The notes under the pieces were generated by a model. The model made no database searches. It saw nothing but the letters and a program-made list of their open reading frames with translations, and was not told where the DNA came from. A stretch of 59,726 bases of DNA, taken from Bacteroidales bacterium UBA5371 (GTDB taxonomy: Bacteria; Bacteroidota; Bacteroidia; Bacteroidales; P3). A program made the translations under genes and the position numbers. Below are positions 52,845 to 59,726 of the stretch, one piece after another. The stretch lies in contig DHPF01000015.1 in assembly GCA_002407855.1 (NCBI GenBank), positions 96,370 to 156,095 on the forward strand, written 5' to 3'. Position 1 is the stretch's first letter, and the number at the start of each line of letters is the position of its first letter.

Positions 52845-53408
52845 TTATTTTATTCTTTCAGAGTATTCCGATGTTCTGGTATCAACTTTAATTCTTTCGC
52901 CTGTTTCGATGAAAAGCGGAACTCTTATCTTTGCTCCTGTTTCAACGGTTGCGTCTTTCATTGCATTGGTTGCGGTATTGCCTTTTATTCCTGGTTCGGT
53001 ATAGGTTATCTCCATATCAACAAATGGTGGCAATTCGCAGGAAAGAGGGGTTTCGGTATCTGCATGAACTATCATTTCAACATATTGTCCTTCTTTTAGG
53101 AACTGAGGTGCATTGATAATGTCTTCTTGAATTGATATTTGCTCAAAGTCTTCTGCGTGCATAAAATGATAGCCTGAATCATCTTTATATAAGAATGTGT
53201 AAGGGCGACGTTCTATTCTTGCTATATCTATTTTTGAGCCTGCTAAAAAAGAATGTTCTAAGGTTCTTCCTGTTTTAAAGCTTTTTAGTTTGGTGCGAAC
53301 AAAGGTATTGCCCTTACCTGGTTTAACATGTAAAAACTCTACAACAGAAAGTAAGTCTCCGTTCATTTCAATACATACTCCGTTTTTAATATCTGTGGTT
53401 GTTGCCAT
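52845..53408 (-). CDS. efp: Elongation factor P
   Basis: This 187-residue translation factor rescues ribosomes stalled at polyproline. The three beta domains are visible. Domain I carries the conserved loop FLHVKPGKGNTFVRTKLKSF with the PGKG tip and Lys34 in the position of the modified residue. C-terminal motifs TYTEPGIKGNTATNAMKDATVETGAKIRVPLFIETGERIKVDTRTSEYSER are typical. It is 13 bp downstream of a small membrane protein gene and probably shares its promoter. Confidence 0.97.
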   Translation of the reverse strand: MATTTDIKNGVCIEMNGDLLSVVEFLHVKPGKGNTFVRTKLKSFKTGRTLEHSFLAGSKIDIARIERRPYTFLYKDDSGYHFMHAEDFEQISIQEDIINAPQFLKEGQYVEMIVHADTETPLSCELPPFVDMEITYTEPGIKGNTATNAMKDATVETGAKIRVPLFIETGERIKVDTRTSEYSERIK

Positions 53409-53421
53409 AAAATTAGTTTGA

Positions 53422-53685
53422 TTAATTATTAATTTCTTTTTCTTTATTTTTCAATTCTTCAATATGCCTTTCCATAAACTCGTTATCCTCTTTTAGTTTT
53501 GTGTAGTGTGTTTGGTAGAAATTTGCTTTCAGTGAGCTGCTAATCATTCTTATAATACATACACCCAAGAGACAAGTTAAGATAATTTCTGATGTTGGTT
53601 TCGCAAATATATAGTAACCTATCAGTGCTAAAATTCCTATATAAGATAGTATGTCTAAGAATTTTGATATTTTAATTTTGTTCAT
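53422..53685 (-). CDS. Small membrane protein with C-terminal coiled coil
   Basis: This 87-residue protein is read from the ATG at 53685 (MNKIKISKFLDILSYIG), not the TTG at 53700. It has two hydrophobic segments (about 10-27 and 33-50), then a charged helical tail (YTKLKEDNEFMERHIEELKNKEKEIN) likely to form a coiled coil. I do not recognise the family. It precedes efp by 13 bp, and a -7 element sits about 23 bp upstream. Confidence 0.75.
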   Translation of the reverse strand: MNKIKISKFLDILSYIGILALIGYYIFAKPTSEIILTCLLGVCIIRMISSSLKANFYQTHYTKLKEDNEFMERHIEELKNKEKEINN

Positions 53686-53707
53686 CTTGTAATTGTTCAA
53701 TGAGTTG

Positions 53708-53715
53708 CAAAAGTA
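53708..53715 (-). promoter_or_regulatory. -7 element (TACTTTTG) of the small membrane protein-efp operon
   Basis: TACTTTTG on the minus strand fits TAnnTTTG and lies 22 bp before the ATG at 53685. It is divergent from the promoter at 53742-53772. Confidence 0.6.
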
Positions 53716-53741
53716 ATTCTTTTTTTCTTTTTACCAAAATA

Positions 53742-53772
53742 TTTGAATAATGAGGATAATTATATATCTTTG
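53742..53772 (+). promoter_or_regulatory. Complete Bacteroidota promoter (TTTG-N19-TATCTTTG)
   Basis: TTTG at 53742-53745 and TATCTTTG at 53765-53772 are separated by exactly 19 bp, the consensus arrangement. The leader to the ATG at 53817 would be about 40 nt. It likely drives the exported protein-DPP IV-tilS-M28 operon. Confidence 0.75.
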
Positions 53773-53816
53773 CAGTTTCAGAATTCAAAGTAAATGGTTT
53801 AAATTAAGATATAACT

Positions 53817-54815
53817 ATGAAGAAGTTATTAATAAGTATAATTCTATGTTTGTTTGTAGCAGTTGGCTACGGACAAAATCTTACCGATCTTGATGATGCA
53901 AAACTAACCGATTTCACTAATAAATTAACTAAGCTACCTTTTTCAGAGAGAGATGTGATTATTAAAGCAGGAGCATTATTTGAACAAGAGTTTAAAGATG
54001 ACCCTTATGTTGCAGATTGGGCTTTTCAAATCTTGTATTTTTATCATGAAATTAGTTGTGAAGACAAAACAGTAACCCTACACAAAACTTTTTCAGATGA
54101 GGAAATAAGAGGTTATTTCCATAATGACATTTGGGTGCTTCCTAAGCTCAAATCTAATATTTCAAGTTTTATAAAAGAGTATGCCCAATGGGGATATAGA
54201 ATATCTTCCGATGAAGACACCTCTTACGCAATGGAAGTTGATTCAACCTTCCTTATAAAGCGTTATAGCAAATACTTATCGCAAGACTATGCCTATTATT
54301 TCACCAATTATGTTGCAGACTTGGGAGTTACTCCTTATTGGCATTCCGAATTGAATGTTTCTATTTCTGAAATTATGCGAAGAGTTCAGTGGCGAGACCT
54401 TTTGCTTGATAAGAACCCTGATTTTGTGAGAAATGATTTAGTAACAAGAGAAATAGAATACCTTCTCTTTTCTATAACCAAAGGCTTAGAGCACACTCCA
54501 ATTTATGGAGAGAATAGAGACCAAATGAAGGTTCACGACCCAAGAGAAGGCTTTGACTTTACAAAGATATCTAATGAAGGCGAAATTATATTACCAGAAT
54601 ATAAAAGTGCGATACAATCTTATTATAGAGCTTTCCCAGAAACTAAATGGGGCTTATATCTTACAGAGTTTATGCACCGCTTGTCTCTTAACAAGTATCG
54701 CTTCTCAAATGAGATAGACAACTTTGTTTTAGAGAACCTTTTCCCTGAAAACAGAAAGAATATAGACCCTATTCTAAAATATAAAGATATTCTTATTGAC
54801 AACCTAATGGATTAA
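53817..54815 (+). CDS. Exported protein of unknown function, upstream of DPP IV
   Basis: This 332-residue protein has a signal peptide (about 1-19, VAVGYGQ). The mature part is alpha-helical and mixed, with Trp/Tyr-rich segments (YAQWGYRISSDEDTSYAMEVDST, VADLGVTPYWHSELNVS). I recognise no domain or catalytic motif. It lies 6 bp upstream of the dipeptidyl peptidase IV gene, so the two are surely co-transcribed; a role in the same periplasmic peptide-processing step is possible but not shown. Confidence 0.85.
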   Translation: MKKLLISIILCLFVAVGYGQNLTDLDDAKLTDFTNKLTKLPFSERDVIIKAGALFEQEFKDDPYVADWAFQILYFYHEISCEDKTVTLHKTFSDEEIRGYFHNDIWVLPKLKSNISSFIKEYAQWGYRISSDEDTSYAMEVDSTFLIKRYSKYLSQDYAYYFTNYVADLGVTPYWHSELNVSISEIMRRVQWRDLLLDKNPDFVRNDLVTREIEYLLFSITKGLEHTPIYGENRDQMKVHDPREGFDFTKISNEGEIILPEYKSAIQSYYRAFPETKWGLYLTEFMHRLSLNKYRFSNEIDNFVLENLFPENRKNIDPILKYKDILIDNLMD

Positions 54816-54821
54816 ACTATT

Positions 54822-57002
54822 ATGAAGAAACTCTTGTTTGCAACCCTTCTATTAACACTCTTTAATGTAACATCCTTTTCTCAAAACAAAATAACCCTTG
54901 AAGACATATGGGTAAAAGGAACATTTAGAGCAAAATCAATCAATGAAATTCGTTCAATGGAAGATGGTGAACATTATTGTATTTTGACCAGCAAAGGAAT
55001 TGATAAATACCAATACAAAGATGGACAAAAGGTAGAAAGAATAATTGACTTTGCTCTTTTAAACTTTGGAACAACAGGACAAAACCATTCAGTTTTTGAC
55101 TATAACTTCTCCAAAGATGAAAAGAAGATAATAATAGCAGTTAATCCCGAATTCATATACCGCTATTCCTTTGTGGCAGATTATTATATATATGAATTAG
55201 AAACCAAATCCTTCTACCCATTAGACAATGGTAACAAACAACGCTTGGCAGATTTCTCACCCGATGGCAATAAGGTATCGTGGATAAGAGATAATAACCT
55301 CTATATAACCGATATTTCCTCTTCTAACAAAGAAGTCAAACAAATCACCACCGACGGAGAATACAATAAAATTATTTATGGAACATCAGACTGGGTTTAC
55401 GAAGAAGAGCTTGGTTTAGTTAAGGGCTATGCATGGAACGAAACAAGCACTAAGTTAGCCTACTATCGTTTCGATGAAACCAATGTAAAAGAATACTCAA
55501 TGCAAATTTGGGGAGAGTTATATCCTTATAATTATAAATACAAATATCCCAAAGCAGGAGAGGACAACTCTGTTGTAGATTTATTTATTTATGACTTGCC
55601 AACCCAAAACCACGAGCAAATCAATTTAGGACAAGATAAAGACTATTATCTACCAAGAATTCAATTTTCCAAAGACCCCAACCAATTAATCATACATAAA
55701 CTCAATAGGCTTCAAAACCAATATGAGATACTTTCTTTCAACACCTCCAACCATCAAATAGAAACTATATATTCTGAAACCAACCCATTCTATATTAACG
55801 AGCCCGAAGTAGTTTATTTCCTTAAAGACAACTCAGCCTTTATAATTAAATCGGAGAGAAGCGGTTACTCACACCTCTATTTAGTTAAACTAAAAGACAA
55901 ATCCATAAACCCTATCACATCGGGCAACTACGATGTAGAGAAGATATGCTATATTGACCAAAAGGATAAGAAAGTCTATTATACAGCAGCTGAAAGTTCA
56001 GCCATTAATAGAGAACTATGCGTTGTAAACTTCAATGGGAAGAAGAAAAGAATTTTATCAAAAGAAATTGGAACCAACGATGCCTCATTCAGCAAAACAG
56101 GGAAGTACTATATAGGCACATATTCCGATGCCAATACTCCTAATGTATTTACTGTAAATAACCAAAAAGGAGAGGCATTAGTAACCTTAGAAGACAATGC
56201 CGCCCTTAAAGACACTCTTAAACTCTATGGGCAAGAGAAAAAAGAGTTTGGCTCATTCAATACCTCAATAGGTATAACCCTAAACTATTGGATGATAAAA
56301 CCAGCCAATATGCAACAAGGTAAAAAATACCCAGTGCTTTTCTTTGTTTACGGGGGACCCTCCTCACAAGAGGTGCTAAACTCCCAACGCCGAGCAACAG
56401 ATATGTATTGGTTTAAGATGTTGGCACAGCAAGGCTACATAGTAATCAGTATAGACCCAAGAGGAACAGGTATGAGAGGAGAAGCCTTCCGCAAATGCAC
56501 ATACAAAGAACTTGGCAAACTGGAAACAGAAGACCTAATAGAAGCAGCCAAATACTTCTCGGAAATAGAATACATAGACAAAACCAGGTTAGGAGTCTTT
56601 GGTTGGAGTTACGGAGGCTATATGTCGAGCCTTGCCATAACAAAAGGAGCAGACTATTTCAAAACAGCCATAGCCGTTGCACCTGTAACCAATTGGCGAT
56701 ACTACGATAATATCTACACCGAACGCTTTATGCAAAAGCCACAAAACAACGGCGAAAACTACGACATCAACTCCCCAATCAACCATGTAGACAAACTCAA
56801 AGGCAATTACCTTCTCATACACGGCACAGCCGACGACAATGTACATGTTCAGAACTCTATGGATTTAGCCGAAGCTCTCATTCAAGCCAATAAGCAGTTT
56901 GAACAATTCTACTACCCCAACAAGAACCACGGCATCTATGGAGGAAACACCCGATTGCACCTCTACCAACTAATGACAGACTTTATTAAACGCAAACTCT
57001 AA
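54822..57002 (+). CDS. Dipeptidyl peptidase IV (S9B prolyl peptidase)
   Basis: This 726-residue exported serine peptidase removes X-Pro dipeptides from peptide N-termini. It has a signal peptide (about 1-20, VTSFSQ), a beta-propeller (about 35-470) carrying the substrate N-terminus motif DWVYEEE, and the alpha/beta-hydrolase domain with catalytic Ser596 (GWSYGGY), Asp671 (HGTADDNVH) and His703 (NKNHGIYGG). Length agrees with Porphyromonas DPP IV. Codon use turns more C-rich towards the 3' end. It is 15 bp upstream of tilS. Confidence 0.96.
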   Translation: MKKLLFATLLLTLFNVTSFSQNKITLEDIWVKGTFRAKSINEIRSMEDGEHYCILTSKGIDKYQYKDGQKVERIIDFALLNFGTTGQNHSVFDYNFSKDEKKIIIAVNPEFIYRYSFVADYYIYELETKSFYPLDNGNKQRLADFSPDGNKVSWIRDNNLYITDISSSNKEVKQITTDGEYNKIIYGTSDWVYEEELGLVKGYAWNETSTKLAYYRFDETNVKEYSMQIWGELYPYNYKYKYPKAGEDNSVVDLFIYDLPTQNHEQINLGQDKDYYLPRIQFSKDPNQLIIHKLNRLQNQYEILSFNTSNHQIETIYSETNPFYINEPEVVYFLKDNSAFIIKSERSGYSHLYLVKLKDKSINPITSGNYDVEKICYIDQKDKKVYYTAAESSAINRELCVVNFNGKKKRILSKEIGTNDASFSKTGKYYIGTYSDANTPNVFTVNNQKGEALVTLEDNAALKDTLKLYGQEKKEFGSFNTSIGITLNYWMIKPANMQQGKKYPVLFFVYGGPSSQEVLNSQRRATDMYWFKMLAQQGYIVISIDPRGTGMRGEAFRKCTYKELGKLETEDLIEAAKYFSEIEYIDKTRLGVFGWSYGGYMSSLAITKGADYFKTAIAVAPVTNWRYYDNIYTERFMQKPQNNGENYDINSPINHVDKLKGNYLLIHGTADDNVHVQNSMDLAEALIQANKQFEQFYYPNKNHGIYGGNTRLHLYQLMTDFIKRKL

Positions 57003-57017
57003 AACCCCCTTACCGCT

Positions 57018-58349
57018 ATGGTAAACGAACTAATAAAATATGTTCAAGAGCATAACTTATTCCAAAAAGACCAAACAATTCTTTTAGCCGTTAGCGGAGG
57101 AATTGATTCTATGGTACTATGCGATTTGTTTCAGAAGAGTGAATATAAATTTGCAATAGCACACTGCAACTTCCATTTAAGAGGTGAAGAATCAAACAGA
57201 GACGAGCAATTTGTTAGGCAATACGCCCAAGCCAATAATATAACAATTCACGTAAAAGACTTTGACACCTATAAATATATGCAAGTCAAGGGAAAGAGCC
57301 TTCAAATGTCGGCAAGAGAACTCCGTTACGATTGGTTTGAAACCCTATTAGAACAAAATAACTACTCATTTATTGCAACAGCACACCACTCAGACGACTC
57401 CATAGAAACCTTCCTTATCAATCTTCTCAGAGGAACAGGCATAGCAGGACTACACGGGATGCTTCAAAAGGTAAATAACGTCATTCACCCACTCCTTTTC
57501 ACCAATAGAAAAGCCATCACACAATACCAAATAGCCAACAAAATAGAATACGTAGAAGATTCCACCAACCAATCTACTAAGTACACTCGAAACAAAATAC
57601 GCCACGAGCTAATCCCTCTTATGAAAGAGATAGCCCCCAACTTCCAACGCACCATAATTCGCAATATAGAACGTTTTAGAGAAACAGAAGAAGTCTTTCG
57701 TTCGGTAGTAAATAAAGTAGAACAAGACCTGATAGAAGTGGACAACAATAATAACATTGTTAAACTCTCCATAAGCAAGCTTCAAACCCTTTTTCCTCAG
57801 AATATCTTCCTTTACGAGCTATTGAGCCCCTATGGATTCAACGAATCAACCATCAATTCCATAGCAGAAGCCCTTTCAGAAACGCCAGGCAAACAATTCT
57901 ACTCCGAAACCCATCGCCTTATAAAAGACAGAGAATACCTTATAATAGCACCCAACACACAAGCTGATACCAAACAATACTACATACACGAAGACCAAAC
58001 AAATTTAAACACCCCCATAAGACTTCATATAGAACTTCTCAAAGACCTCTCCTTTGTTAGAATACCAAAAGTAAAAGAGATAGCAATGTTAGACGCCGAT
58101 AAACTCCAATTCCCTTTAATCCTAAGGAAGTGGAAACAAGGCGATAGCTTCTTCCCATACGGATTCAGAGGCGAAAAAAAAATCTCAGAGTTCTATAAAA
58201 ACCTCAAATACTCCATCATAGACAAAGAAAACCAATGGCTGTTATGTTCATCAGACGATATAATATGGGTAGTAGGGCAGAGAATAGACGAAAGATACAA
58301 AATCACCAACCAAACCAAAACCATATACAAGTTAGAATTAGATGAATAA
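57018..58349 (+). CDS. tilS: tRNA(Ile)-lysidine synthase
   Basis: This 443-residue enzyme converts C34 of tRNA-Ile(CAU) to lysidine, so that it reads AUA. The PP-loop ATPase motif is SGGIDS (26-31), with AIAHCNFHLRGEESNRDEQFV, TAHHSDDSIETFLINLLRGTGIAGLHGM and YVEDSTNQSTKYTRNKIRHELIP all typical. The C-terminal TilS domain (about 360-440) has FPLILRKWKQGDSFFPYGFRGEKKISEFYKNLK. It overlaps the next gene by 8 bp, a sign of coupled translation. Confidence 0.97.
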   Translation: MVNELIKYVQEHNLFQKDQTILLAVSGGIDSMVLCDLFQKSEYKFAIAHCNFHLRGEESNRDEQFVRQYAQANNITIHVKDFDTYKYMQVKGKSLQMSARELRYDWFETLLEQNNYSFIATAHHSDDSIETFLINLLRGTGIAGLHGMLQKVNNVIHPLLFTNRKAITQYQIANKIEYVEDSTNQSTKYTRNKIRHELIPLMKEIAPNFQRTIIRNIERFRETEEVFRSVVNKVEQDLIEVDNNNNIVKLSISKLQTLFPQNIFLYELLSPYGFNESTINSIAEALSETPGKQFYSETHRLIKDREYLIIAPNTQADTKQYYIHEDQTNLNTPIRLHIELLKDLSFVRIPKVKEIAMLDADKLQFPLILRKWKQGDSFFPYGFRGEKKISEFYKNLKYSIIDKENQWLLCSSDDIIWVVGQRIDERYKITNQTKTIYKLELDE

Positions 58350-59595
58350 ATACTTGTGTTTTTATTACGCATTATCTTTTTGGGCTTTGCTAATATTCTT
58401 GCCCCTTTTGAGTTTTGCCCAACCCAACCCCGCAATACAGCAATACAAAGAAAGCCTTCACCAAGACTCCCTAAAAGAAAACGTACGCCTCTTACAAAAC
58501 TACCAATCGCGCTACGCCTTCCACCCCAACCGAAAACAAATAGCCACCTCCCTCAAAGAACGCCTCCAAGCTTACGGCTGGGAAACAGAATTGGACAGCT
58601 TCTTCATTGCAAACCTTGAATTTCCAAAGCATTCGGGCATAATCAATAACGAATGGCAATACAATGTAGTAGCACACAAAACAGGCTCATTTTTACCCGA
58701 TAGCATATTTATTATAGGAGCACACTACGACAGCTACGCCAACTTAGACACCCCTTCAACCTACTTTGATTACTCCCCAGGAGCCGACGACAACGCCTCA
58801 GGAGTCAGTGCCGTTTTAGAAATAGCACGAATATACCAAAAACATAATATCACACCACTTAAAACCATTCGTTTAGAACTCTATGCTGCCGAAGAAACCG
58901 GCTTGCACGGAAGTACCTATGCCGCACAAGAGTCTTTCAACAAAAACGAGGCACTCTCAGCAATGCTTTGCTTGGATATGATAGGACACAAAACAGATAG
59001 CCTCACCCCCTTTGAATGTCAATTAATATCCTACGACAACTCTGAGGAAATTACAGCCCTTTGTCAAACTCTAAGTCTTACCTACACCGACCTTATTCCC
59101 CATGTTACTGCATTGAAAAACAATGCCTCCGACTCCTATTCCTATTACCTCAAAGGCAATAAAGCCCTCTTTCTTCACGAACAGGACTTCCATCCCTTCT
59201 ACCATAGTTCTGCCGACACATTAGAAACCCTCAATTTTTCCTATCTCAAACAACTCACCACCTTAGCCTTTGCCCTCACATACCAAATGACCAGTACATC
59301 AGACCTATCCATAATCAACCACCCGCACCCAGCCACCAACCCAACCTCATTTCAAATACTGGAAAACCCAGTTAAAGACAACATAAAACTTCAAAGCAAT
59401 AGCCCAATTTCTAATCAAGCCCAACTCTTTCTAACCAGCACACAAGGACAAGTCATTGTTCAAAGCCCACTTTCCCAATACCAGATAGGTCCCTCCTCCT
59501 ATCATATCCCCGTTCACTCTCTGCCCCCAGGCCTTTATATACTAAGCCTAAGAAGCCCCACCATTATCTCAACACATAAAATTATTATCTACTAA
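58342..59595 (+). CDS. Secreted M28 zinc aminopeptidase with type IX sorting domain
   Basis: This 417-residue protein has a signal peptide (about 1-26, LLSFAQ) and an M28 peptidase domain (about 45-325). Expected zinc ligands and catalytic acids are visible: His128 (GAHYDS), Asp149 (ADDNASG), Glu184/Glu185 (AAEETG), Asp212 (LDMIGH) and His288 (FYHSSADT). The last about 75 residues (ILENPVKDNIKLQS ... LPPGLYILSLRS) form a T9SS type A sorting domain, so it is predicted to be cell-surface or secreted through PorU/PorV. It overlaps tilS by 8 bp and ends the DPP IV operon. The coding strand is unusually C-rich and G-poor. Confidence 0.93.
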   Translation: MNKYLCFYYALSFWALLIFLPLLSFAQPNPAIQQYKESLHQDSLKENVRLLQNYQSRYAFHPNRKQIATSLKERLQAYGWETELDSFFIANLEFPKHSGIINNEWQYNVVAHKTGSFLPDSIFIIGAHYDSYANLDTPSTYFDYSPGADDNASGVSAVLEIARIYQKHNITPLKTIRLELYAAEETGLHGSTYAAQESFNKNEALSAMLCLDMIGHKTDSLTPFECQLISYDNSEEITALCQTLSLTYTDLIPHVTALKNNASDSYSYYLKGNKALFLHEQDFHPFYHSSADTLETLNFSYLKQLTTLAFALTYQMTSTSDLSIINHPHPATNPTSFQILENPVKDNIKLQSNSPISNQAQLFLTSTQGQVIVQSPLSQYQIGPSSYHIPVHSLPPGLYILSLRSPTIISTHKIIIY

Positions 59596-59660
59596 CCCCC
59601 TTTTTCTTACTCATAGAACACAGAAAAGGCAATACCCATCGAAGAAATACTATTGCTTTA

Positions 59661-59726
59661 ATTTCAACGCCTATTGAAAATAATTTCAACGCCTATTGAA
59701 AATAATTTCAACGCCTATTGAAAAAT
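59661..59726. repeat. 22-bp tandem array at the right window edge
   Basis: Three units (ATTTCAACGCCTATTGAAAA plus two bases) start at 59661, 59683 and 59705 and end exactly at the last base. The first 22 bases of the window are a further copy of the same unit. The two ends would join without a break in phase. Confidence 0.92.

Noticed and set aside
1..59726. Complete circular plasmid
   Set aside because: The ends are in phase within a repeat, but the content (rpoBC, tuf, ribosomal proteins, ftsH, holA) is core chromosomal, so a natural 59.7-kb circle is not claimed.

Overview
The window is a low-GC chromosomal segment of a Bacteroidota bacterium, most likely of the order Bacteroidales. The signs are a type IX secretion system (PorU, PorV, PorP/SprF and a GldJ-like lipoprotein), C-terminal sorting domains on secreted proteins, OmpA proteins with TPR and PD40 domains, a carboxypeptidase-regulatory-domain TonB receptor, and the Bacteroidota promoter -7 motif TAnnTTTG in front of many genes. 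No complete insertion sequence, prophage or cas gene was seen.

Layout. 608-5485: TPR protein and outer-membrane barrel. 5482-6834: MATE transporter. 7162-9725: ECF sigma factor, membrane-bound anti-sigma candidate and GIN-domain barrel protein. 10582-15914 (minus): rsfS-ftsH-LUD protein-cdsA-psd-rluA-like operon. 16538-19963: T9SS cargo protein and biotin ligase. 20219-33345: tRNA Thr-Tyr-Gly-Thr, tuf, tRNA-Trp, secE, nusG, rplK, rplA, rplJ, rplL, rpoB, rpoC, the translation/transcription core. 33428-36470: DUF3467 protein, polytopic membrane protein, PfkB kinase. 36521-41160: PorE-like OmpA protein, SRPBCC protein, pyrE, Nudix hydrolase, YdeI-like protein, ispF. 41164-49006: T9SS cluster, porV and porU on minus, porP/sprF and gldJ-like on plus. 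49104-52443: holA and a TonB-dependent receptor. 52845-53685 (minus): efp and a small membrane protein. 53817-59595: unknown exported protein, dipeptidyl peptidase IV, tilS, and an M28 peptidase with a sorting domain.

The genes connect through the cell surface. PorU and PorV process and anchor cargo that carries C-terminal sorting domains, and two such cargo proteins (16538-19195 and 58342-59595) lie in the window. DPP IV and the M28 peptidase fit a peptide-scavenging lifestyle.

Two things stand out. First, nearly every long intergenic space is filled by degenerate tandem arrays whose unit sequence changes from locus to locus, and even within a locus, while the period stays at 21 or 22 bp (two helical turns of B-DNA). 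At least eight loci show this. The largest (about 9741-10580) holds 16 consecutive units in exact 21-bp register. The first and last bases of the window belong to one such array and would join in perfect 22-bp phase. Second, a solitary sequence closely resembling a type V-A (Cas12a) CRISPR direct repeat sits at 52707-52742. It has no cas genes or second repeat, lies between a promoter-like element and a terminator hairpin, and is next to what looks like an orphan insertion-sequence end.
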